Source: Pelotomaculum_B sp041645005
GTDB taxonomy: Bacteria > Bacillota > Desulfotomaculia > Desulfotomaculales > Pelotomaculaceae
NCBI GenBank assembly: GCA_041645005.1
Contig: JBAZQW010000166.1
Location: 1 to 5,441 of the forward strand
DNA length: 5,441 nucleotides
Direction of reading: 5' to 3'
Shown here: in pieces, positions 1-4,201 of the stretch
How positions within the stretch are numbered: the first letter of the stretch is position 1
Layout of the letters: every line of letters starts with the position of its first letter
Notes under the pieces: generated by a model
Databases searched by the model: none
Seen by the model: the letters and a program-made list of their open reading frames with translations, nothing else
Told to the model about the DNA's origin: nothing
Program-made: the position numbers and the translations under genes

Positions 1-484
1 TTATTTTCGGTTCCTGGGTCAGGGCCTTGGCGATAATCACCCTTTGCCTTTCTCCGCCGCTGATAGCCGTGATCAGCCGGTCTGCCAGGTGGTAGGTGTT
101 GGTCAATTCCATAGCCTGCCTGGCCACTTCAAAATCTTTTATTCCCTCGCTTTGAAAAAGGCCCAGGTGAGGGGAGCGGCCCATGATAACCACATCTTTG
201 ACTGTAAATGAAAAATTTACGGCAGTCTCCTGGGGGACGACAGCCATTTTTTTAGCCACATCCCGTGTGTCCAGGCTGTAAAGGTCCTCCTCATTCAAAA
301 GCACTGCACCCTTGACAGGTTTCAGCACCCGGCTCAAGGATTTTAACAAAGTTGATTTACCCGAACCATTGGGGCCGATAATGCCGGTAAAGCTGCCGCC
401 CTCTATTGAAAAGTTCAGTCCGTTCAGCACTTTAACCGCCCCGTAAGAACATTCGATTTCATCTATTTTTAAGATCACAGCCAT
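1..484 (-). CDS. btuD: Corrinoid ABC transporter ATP-binding protein, 3' end missing
   Basis: This is the ATPase subunit of a FecCD-type (type II) ABC importer; it would sit on the cytoplasmic face and drive transport by ATP hydrolysis. Only the first 161 residues are in the window; the family is usually about 250-270 aa. Visible motifs in order are Walker A GPNGSGKST at residues 37-45, the Q-loop glutamine in VVPQET at about residue 85, and the ABC signature SGGERQR at about 142-148. The Walker B aspartate and H-loop lie beyond base 1. The ATG at 484 is chosen because GGAGGT (minus strand, 492-497) lies 7 nt upstream. The frame stays open further upstream, with another in-frame ATG at 586 that has no good ribosome site. 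It follows the permease gene by 143 bp. ABC import ATPase is certain; corrinoid specificity is inferred from the nearby cbiZ, since siderophore and haem importers look alike. Confidence 0.9.
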   Translation of the reverse strand, partial: MAVILKIDEIECSYGAVKVLNGLNFSIEGGSFTGIIGPNGSGKSTLLKSLSRVLKPVKGAVLLNEEDLYSLDTRDVAKKMAVVPQETAVNFSFTVKDVVIMGRSPHLGLFQSEGIKDFEVARQAMELTNTYHLADRLITAISGGERQRVIIAKALTQEPKI

Positions 485-491
485 TATCTTT

Positions 492-497
492 ACCTCC
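492..497 (-). promoter_or_regulatory. Shine-Dalgarno site of the ATPase gene
   Basis: The minus strand reads GGAGGT, a near-perfect anti-16S match, 7 nt before the ATG at 484. It decides the start, because the reading frame is open well upstream and an in-frame ATG at 586 would add 34 residues (beginning MKISDDSHLI) without a comparable ribosome site. Confidence 0.8.
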
Positions 498-597
498 AGG
501 ATCGATTTTAAAAGGACGCTTCTATCCCGATAATAACTTTCCGGGCTGCCTTTATAAATCAGGTGCGAATCATCGCTGATTTTCATTTTCTGCTGGC

Positions 598-610
598 GCC
601 GCGAAGCGGC
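598..610 (-). repeat. Small GC hairpin in the permease-ATPase gap
   Basis: GCCGC and GCGGC form a perfect 5-bp inverted repeat around a 3-nt loop, 18 nt past the permease stop. No T-run follows on the minus strand, so it does not look like an intrinsic terminator. It could slow RNA decay or couple translation between the two genes, but nothing in the sequence proves a role. Confidence 0.4.
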
Positions 611-627
611 ATGAGTGTAAAAACCTG

Positions 628-1680
628 TTAAAAACCAGGGTTGTTCTTTTTTCTCAGCAGGTATATGAAAAAGGGGCCTCCGCACAGGGCCGTGATGATA
701 CCCACCGGTATTTCTTCGGGGGCCGCAGCGGTGCGGGCCAGGGCATCCGCCATAATCAGGAAAATGGCGCCGGTTAGTGCCGAGGCGGGGAGAAGGACGC
801 GGTGATCAGGTCCGACCATCAGGCGTACGGCGTGGGGTACGATCAGGCCGACAAAAGCAATAACGCCGCTGACTGAAACAGCGGATGCTGTAGTTAGTGT
901 CGCTGCCACCAGCAGGACTTTTTTCATTCTTTCCACGTCGATCCCCAGGTGCTGTGCCGGTTCTTCGCCCAGCAGGATTACGTTCAGCTTGCGGGCATAG
1001 AGATGCATCAGGGTATAACCTACAATGAAATAGGGCAGCAGTATCTTTACATGATCCCAGCCGCGGCCCGCAAATCCGCCAATCATCCAGAATAGTATCT
1101 GGTGGACGTTCTGGCCGTTGGTGATCATGATGTACGAGGTTATGGCTGAAAGGAATAGCCCGACTGCTATCCCGGCCAGAAGCAGTGTCGACATTTGAAC
1201 CCGGTTTCCCACCTTGGCCAGGTTGTATACCATAACAGAGGTACCCAGGCCAGCTCCAAAGGCAATCAAGGGGACCGCGTAAATCCCCAGCGCCTGCATG
1301 CCAATGCCGGACAGCATGGCTGCCGTCGCTCCCAGGGCGGCGCCCTGGGATATGCCCAGGATATACGGGTCGGCCATCGGGTTCACCAGGAGGCCCTGGA
1401 GGACCACCCCGGAAGCGGCCAAACCCGCTCCTACCAGCGCTGCCAGGATGACTCGCGCCAGCCTCATTTGAAAGACGATTGTTTCATAATTTTCAGGCCA
1501 GTCGCCGCGCGGGATCAGACTGCCGACCCATGGCAAGCGGCGCAGCAGCATGGTTAAAACGTCGGTAAAACCAATTCGCGCCGGGCCGATAGTAGTGCAT
1601 AAAACCACAGTCAACCCCAGCACAGCCAGCAATAAGAAGATTAAGACTCTCCACCGCCAAACCTGTTCATTTTGATTCAA
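628..1680 (-). CDS. btuC: Corrinoid ABC transporter permease (FecCD/BtuC family)
   Basis: This is the membrane subunit of the importer, 350 aa, the usual length for the FecCD family (about 330-350 aa), which normally has ten transmembrane helices per subunit and works as a dimer. The first helix is at about residues 12-31. The family block RLARVILAALVG...SG begins at 73 and LQGLLVNPMADPYILG begins at 94. The C-terminal block GLIVPHAVRLMVGPDHR, at about 278-294, is the loop that docks on the ATPase in this family. The start is a TTG at 1680, directly preceded by an in-frame TAG, so no earlier start is possible. The ribosome site is weak (a run of G about 9 nt upstream), and the ATG at 1670 is out of frame. 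It begins 50 bp after the binding-protein gene, consistent with one operon. Family membership is clear; substrate is inferred from cbiZ. Confidence 0.92.
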   Translation of the reverse strand: MNQNEQVWRWRVLIFLLLAVLGLTVVLCTTIGPARIGFTDVLTMLLRRLPWVGSLIPRGDWPENYETIVFQMRLARVILAALVGAGLAASGVVLQGLLVNPMADPYILGISQGAALGATAAMLSGIGMQALGIYAVPLIAFGAGLGTSVMVYNLAKVGNRVQMSTLLLAGIAVGLFLSAITSYIMITNGQNVHQILFWMIGGFAGRGWDHVKILLPYFIVGYTLMHLYARKLNVILLGEEPAQHLGIDVERMKKVLLVAATLTTASAVSVSGVIAFVGLIVPHAVRLMVGPDHRVLLPASALTGAIFLIMADALARTAAAPEEIPVGIITALCGGPFFIYLLRKKNNPGF

Positions 1681-1730
1681 CTACGGGCCCCCCAAAAAAG
1701 ACATGTAATCAAGACATGCTGTGGCAACCT

Positions 1731-2678
1731 CTATTTTATGAGATCAGGGTGGATCAACCTGGCGATATATTCAAAACCCTCTACCACACGCGGACCGGTG
1801 CGGACCACCGTGTTCTCATCACTGACCAGCCCAATACGGTTATTCTTGATGGCGGACACCTGCTCCCACCCTTTACGTGATTTAAACTGCTCCACAGTTT
1901 GCAGGGATGAACCATGATGGCATAAAATAGCAACCTTTGGATCCCGGGCTAATACCATTTCGGGACTTAAGTTCACCCAGTCCTGTTCCACGTCGCCAGC
2001 TATGTTTTTACCCCCCGCCATAGTAATAAGGCTGTTAACAAAGCTTTTTGAGCCGCCCGTGGTAAGGGGGTCGGGCCATATTTCAAAATAAACGGCAGGC
2101 TTTTGTTCATCGGGAAGACCGCTCACTTTAGTGGTGATGCTGTCAATACGCTTTTGCATATCAGCTGTCAGATTATTAGCCGCATCAGATGCCCCGGTAA
2201 CCTGACCGATCAGCCGCATGTTTTCCAGCACCTGCGGTAGGTTCAGGGACTCAATGACAACCACTGTCAGTCCCGCGTTTTCCAATTGGGGCACGTAATT
2301 CTCATTGATGGTTGTCGCCAGTACCAGATCTGGCTTGGCCGCCACCACCAGTTCCGCGCTCGGGGTGGAAAAACCGCCTATCTTTGGCTTTGTCTTGGCT
2401 TCGGCCGGATAGTCACAGTAATTTGTTACACCCACCACTTTGTCACCTAATCCCAGGGCAAAAAGGGTCTCTGTAACCGCAGGCGCCAGGGAAACTATCC
2501 GCTGGGGCGCCTCTTTGATGGTTACCTGCCTGCCCAGGTCATCTGTAATCTGCAGGGGAAAACCAGAACCACTCACAACTTTTGTTGTCTTTGCGCATCC
2601 CTGTAACAGGAAAGTAAGTGACAGGATTAACAAAACAGATAATAGCGCAGTGACAGTAAATTTCCTTTTACTAAACAT
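1731..2678 (-). CDS. btuF: Corrinoid-binding lipoprotein (BtuF-like, TroA-type fold)
   Basis: This 315-aa protein is the extracytoplasmic substrate-binding component of the importer. Residues 1-27 form a lipoprotein signal peptide: KRK near the N-terminus, a hydrophobic stretch to residue 25 and the lipobox LLQGC, with Cys28 as the predicted lipidated first mature residue. The mature protein opens with ITDDLGRQVTI, then RIVSLAPAVTETLFALGLGDKVVGV, typical of the BtuF/FepB periplasmic-binding family. The NYCDYP segment, a block ending KPDLVLAT and a late TGGSKSFVNSLITMAGG block also fit. The ATG at 2678 has GAGAGGGG about 6 nt upstream. Closely related proteins bind vitamin B12, haem or ferric siderophores; the resemblance to BtuF (VVGVTNYCDYP) and the neighbouring cbiZ favour a corrinoid. 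A gap of 118 bp separates it from cbiZ, so a separate promoter there cannot be excluded. Confidence 0.9.
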   Translation of the reverse strand: MFSKRKFTVTALLSVLLILSLTFLLQGCAKTTKVVSGSGFPLQITDDLGRQVTIKEAPQRIVSLAPAVTETLFALGLGDKVVGVTNYCDYPAEAKTKPKIGGFSTPSAELVVAAKPDLVLATTINENYVPQLENAGLTVVVIESLNLPQVLENMRLIGQVTGASDAANNLTADMQKRIDSITTKVSGLPDEQKPAVYFEIWPDPLTTGGSKSFVNSLITMAGGKNIAGDVEQDWVNLSPEMVLARDPKVAILCHHGSSLQTVEQFKSRKGWEQVSAIKNNRIGLVSDENTVVRTGPRVVEGFEYIARLIHPDLIK

Positions 2679-2737
2679 ACCGTACCCCTCTCATATCATA
2701 ATAAATAGAACTTATTTCATAAAGAGAACAATGCTGA

Positions 2738-2760
2738 TACCAAGCTGGTTTGGTCTTTTT
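2738..2760 (+). repeat. Weak hairpin followed by a T-run between cbiZ and btuF
   Basis: ACCAA (2739-2743) and TTGGT (2750-2754) form a 5-bp stem with a 6-nt loop, followed on the plus strand by CTTTTTC. The orientation is opposite to the operon, and the stem is too weak to call a terminator with confidence. It could limit antisense transcription into cbiZ, or be incidental. Confidence 0.2.
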
Positions 2761-2762
2761 CT

Positions 2763-2797
2763 GACGTTCGACGTTCGACGACTGACGACCGAATTGT
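2763..2797 (+). repeat. Degenerate heptanucleotide tandem array (block A)
   Basis: The plus strand shows consecutive 7-nt units GACGTTC (2763), GACGTTC (2770), GACGACT (2777), GACGACC (2784) and a decayed GAATTGT (2791). The array ends on the first base of the cbiZ stop codon complement. CTGAC (2761-2765) and GTCAG (2796-2800) can close it as a stem. The same period and GAC-led unit occur in blocks B and C inside the riboswitch. Reading it as coding is unsupported. Confidence 0.75.
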
Positions 2798-3564
2798 CAG
2801 GGAGCAACCTGTCTCTCCAGTGCCAGATATCTCTTTAGCGTCTGAAATAATGCTTTGCGCACCCCAAGGGCGAGCATATAACCTGTTAATGTCCCCGGTC
2901 CGGCATATTCGTCGTAAGATATTGAATCTGCCGCGGCAATTACCAGCGCGTCAGTGTTGGTCCCGCTGGCGAAAGTTCCTGTAACCGGACATGTAATATT
3001 GAGCTGGCGCAGTGTCTGAGTCTTGGCTTCGGTTACGGTTTGCACGGCGTTAACCAGCGTGCCGGGTGATAAAGAATGGGACAGGAAGGCCATAATGTTG
3101 ATCGTTCCAGGCTGAATTGTGTTGGAAGCCGGCACGCAATGAGGTGTGATACCGGCAGAGCAGGCATTGTTGACTCCTGCTGTGATAATTACCGTCACAT
3201 AGTGCTCCTTATGTGACAGACTTACCCAACTGGCGTCATTAACCCTGGCCGCTGTCATAAGGGCCGCCCAGTCTGTGCTTACTATGGGTCTGTATATTTC
3301 AAATTCAGATGCCAGGAAAACAGCCATCTCGTCCTGGGGGCAGTCCGACGTATACCCTTTGTCCACCTGGCGGTTTAAAAAAAACCTCTTTGGGCCGATA
3401 CCACCGCCGAAAACTCCTGAATTAATTGTAACCCATGGCTCAGAGGCCGCCGCCAGTATATATCCTGGACCTGGTAAGGCCCGCAGTCCATTTTGCAGAT
3501 CAAACCATTTCCCCGGTTCGGGAAACAGGTATTCAACAGAGATTGGGCTGCCGGTAAGCGTCAA
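2797..3564 (-). CDS. cbiZ: Adenosylcobinamide amidohydrolase CbiZ
   Basis: CbiZ hydrolyses the amide bond joining the aminopropanol arm to the corrin ring, giving adenosylcobyric acid. This lets a cell salvage cobinamide or cobamides with the wrong lower ligand and rebuild them. The 255-aa protein carries the family's conserved blocks in order: GGGIG at 53-57, FLNRQV at about 62-67, TAGVNNACSAG at 128-138, GTINI at 153-157, TEAKTQTL at 178-185, GTNTDALVIA at 201-210 and AGPGTLTGY at 221-229. No signal peptide is seen, so it should act in the cytoplasm. The start is TTG at 3564; an in-frame TAA lies two codons upstream, and GGTG sits 7 nt before it as a modest ribosome site. It leads the gene set with the importer, the usual pairing for corrinoid scavenging. 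The stop codon touches heptad array A. Confidence 0.9.
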   Translation of the reverse strand: MTLTGSPISVEYLFPEPGKWFDLQNGLRALPGPGYILAAASEPWVTINSGVFGGGIGPKRFFLNRQVDKGYTSDCPQDEMAVFLASEFEIYRPIVSTDWAALMTAARVNDASWVSLSHKEHYVTVIITAGVNNACSAGITPHCVPASNTIQPGTINIMAFLSHSLSPGTLVNAVQTVTEAKTQTLRQLNITCPVTGTFASGTNTDALVIAAADSISYDEYAGPGTLTGYMLALGVRKALFQTLKRYLALERQVAP

Positions 3565-3596
3565 ATTTTAACACCATCCTATTTAAGATATAAATC

Positions 3597-3622
3597 AAAA
3601 ACCCCGGTCTAAAATACGGGGT
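3597..3622 (-). terminator. Terminator-like hairpin upstream of cbiZ
   Basis: On the minus strand ACCCCG and CGGGGT form a perfect 6-bp GC-rich stem with a 10-nt loop, followed by TTTT then G. The plus strand lacks a T-run after the stem, so the signal faces cbiZ. It ends 33 nt before the TTG start and fits an attenuator or riboswitch expression platform. Confidence 0.5.
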
Positions 3623-3656
3623 GAGTAGATCATCCAGGTTATGCTATATTCGCTTT

Positions 3657-3682
3657 TTATCCGGCAAAATCCTGCCGGATAT
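3657..3682. repeat. Perfect inverted repeat in the cbiZ leader
   Basis: ATCCGGCA (3659-3666) and TGCCGGAT (3673-3680) are exact reverse complements around a 6-nt loop, and T3658-A3681 adds a ninth pair. On neither strand is it followed by a convincing T-run. It could be an RNA hairpin of the leader or a DNA operator for a dimeric regulator. Confidence 0.6.
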
Positions 3683-3696
3683 TTAGCTATAAAAGC

Positions 3697-3706
3697 TGTT
3701 ATAACA
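3697..3706 (-). promoter_or_regulatory. Possible extended -10 promoter of cbiZ within a palindrome
   Basis: TGTTATAACA is a perfect 10-bp palindrome. Read on the minus strand it contains TGT-TATAAC, an extended -10 element that would start RNA near 3691. No good -35 is found 16-18 bp upstream. Alternatives further up (TTGACC at 3757-3752 with TATAAA at 3731-3726) have a 20-bp spacer, which is too long. The assignment is tentative. Confidence 0.3.
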
Positions 3707-3764
3707 AATTAAGAGAGTCTTGGAATTTATAAAAACCATTCATAAAAACAAGGTCAAAAAATAC

Positions 3765-3792
3765 TTGTTTTTTTTGACAGCGGGATTATAAT
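3765..3792 (+). promoter_or_regulatory. Promoter of the c-di-AMP riboswitch / ktrB unit
   Basis: A perfect TATAAT (3787-3792) lies 16 bp after TTGTTT (3765-3770), a poor but correctly spaced -35. A-rich runs upstream (3731-3762) may help RNA polymerase binding. The TTGACA at 3774-3779 is only 7 bp from the -10 and cannot be its partner. Initiation near A3799 would put the start about 11 nt before aptamer stem P1. Confidence 0.6.
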
Positions 3793-3867
3793 ATACTCAT
3801 TGAAAAAATCGCTTAATTCTTCAATAGAAGAAGCGGGGGACCCAATTACAGGGGTGAATCCGTTTGA

Positions 3868-3895
3868 GACGTTAGACGTGTGATGTGAGAAGTGG
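3868..3895 (+). repeat. Degenerate heptanucleotide array (block B), left arm of the enlarged riboswitch stem
   Basis: Consecutive 7-nt units are GACGTTA (3868), GACGTGT (3875), GATGTGA (3882) and GAAGTGG (3889). Each begins GA, like block A. The array pairs with block C in the same RNA. Confidence 0.7.
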
Positions 3896-3897
3896 GA

Positions 3898-3944
3898 ATT
3901 AAAGGATAGCCTTATGGGTCTTGGACCTAAAAGGAATACCTGGA
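3898..3944 (+). other. Apical core between the two heptad arms
   Basis: This segment joins the paired arrays and holds two small hairpins: AAGG/CCTT (3902-3905 with 3910-3913) and GGTC/GACC (3917-3920 with 3924-3927), the latter extendable by G-T and T-A pairs. No reading frame or known RNA motif is evident. Confidence 0.4.
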
Positions 3945-3978
3945 TCTCACAACCCACGACCCACGACTCACGACCCAA
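3944..3978 (+). repeat. Degenerate heptanucleotide array (block C), right arm of the enlarged riboswitch stem
   Basis: Consecutive 7-nt units are ATCTCAC (3944), AACCCAC (3951), GACCCAC (3958), GACTCAC (3965) and GACCCAA (3972). With block B it forms a long bulge-free imperfect stem when base i pairs with base 7842-i. A register shifted by one heptad also gives a perfect 7-bp pairing, TGTGAGA (3884-3890) with TCTCACA (3945-3951). Confidence 0.75.
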
Positions 3979-4066
3979 AAGGTAGGGTTATTCTTTCGAC
4001 CCGAATCCGTCAGCTAACCTCGTAAGCGTTGAAAGAAGGATGATACATGCTTATTTGATCTGCCAA

Positions 4067-4109
4067 AAACCCGGGTGCTTTATTTCGCATGCCTGGGTTT
4101 ATGTTTTTT
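4067..4109 (+). terminator. Riboswitch-controlled intrinsic terminator
   Basis: AAACCCGGG (4067-4075) pairs with CCTGGGTTT (4092-4100), with one G-T pair and further pairing towards the loop (TGC with GCA), followed by ATG and six T. It lies 39 nt after P1 of the c-di-AMP aptamer and before ktrB, the position of an expression platform. CATGC (4046-4050) could compete by pairing with GCATG (4087-4091), a possible antiterminator. Confidence 0.85.
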
Positions 4110-4201
4110 GGTTATTAAATATAGTTTTTTAACAAATCTTAAGACAAGAGCTGTTTGATGTGATCAACGCAAGTTAGAAATGAAAAGAGGATAAAAAAAA
4201 T
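4110..4201 (+). other. Distal ktrB leader
   Basis: AT-rich untranslated stretch between the terminator and the ktrB start. It contains a small inverted repeat TTGAT-GTG-ATCAA (4155-4167), an in-frame TGA (4181-4183) that limits the ktrB frame, and the ribosome site. No further gene is seen. Confidence 0.5.
4187..4191 (+). promoter_or_regulatory. Shine-Dalgarno site favouring the TTG start of ktrB
   Basis: GAGGA lies 10 nt before TTG at 4202. The alternative ATG at 4262 has only AGGGG or GGCGG 12-16 nt upstream, which is too far for a good site. GC content also rises sharply just after 4203, as expected where coding begins. Confidence 0.5.

Larger units (their letters stand above)
3565..3691 (-). 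promoter_or_regulatory. Structured leader of the cbiZ operon, candidate attenuator
   Basis: About 125 nt lie between a possible transcription start and cbiZ. In transcription order they hold a 9-bp inverted repeat (3682-3657), a linker that could extend it through GCTA/TAGC pairing, a terminator-like hairpin with T-run (3622-3597) and then the ribosome site. A terminator facing cbiZ with no gene before it suggests premature termination control. I looked for cobalamin riboswitch landmarks, especially the B12 box GCCACTG, and did not find them. The class is unknown; the leader role is inference. Confidence 0.45.
3805..4035 (+). promoter_or_regulatory. c-di-AMP riboswitch (ydaO-yuaA), with a greatly enlarged peripheral stem
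   Basis: The aptamer is recognised from its conserved blocks in order: GGGGGACCCAATTA near 3835, AGGGGTGAATCC (3850-3861), TAGGG (3983-3987), ACCCGAATCCGTCAGCTAAC (3999-4018) and CTCGTAAGCG (4019-4028). Helices visible are P1 pairing CGCTTA (3810-3815) with TAAGCG (4023-4028), a hairpin TTCTTC-AATA-GAAGAA (3817-3832), and GGGT (3985-3988) with ACCC (3999-4002). By family knowledge the RNA binds two c-di-AMP molecules and turns expression off, often ahead of potassium transport or cell-wall genes. That fits the terminator at 4067 and ktrB behind it. The odd part is 3863-3980, about 120 nt where members I remember have a short hairpin. The core blocks on both sides are intact, so ligand binding may survive. 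Confidence 0.93.

Noticed and set aside
2679..2760. Separate promoter for btuF
   Set aside because: AT-rich hexamers exist on the minus strand, such as TTGTTC with TATTTA at an 18-bp spacer, but the match is too poor to report as a feature.
1195..3571. Plus-strand open frames opposite the corrinoid genes (1195-1557, 1672-1917, 2440-2838, 3275-3571)
   Set aside because: Each is the complement of a well-supported gene and has no recognisable domain or ribosome site.
3565..3780. Cobalamin riboswitch upstream of cbiZ
   Set aside because: Expected from gene content, but no B12 box (GCCACTG) or other conserved landmarks were found on the minus strand, and the leader is shorter than a usual cobalamin riboswitch.
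3774..3792. TTGACA plus TATAAT as the ktrB promoter pair
   Set aside because: The two hexamers are only 7 bp apart; TTGTTT at 3765 has the correct 16-bp spacing.
3754..3978. Minus-strand 74-aa open frame across the riboswitch
   Set aside because: It runs through the riboswitch core and heptad arrays; its N-terminus is simply translated repeat, it has no family resemblance, and the plus-strand RNA explains the sequence.
2761..3978. CRISPR array
   Set aside because: The repeats are 7-nt degenerate tandem units without spacers, and no cas gene is present.
3863..3980. Insertion sequence or MITE inside the riboswitch
   Set aside because: No target-site duplication or transposase signature is visible, and the arms are heptad arrays that pair in phase; a small mobile origin remains possible but is not shown.
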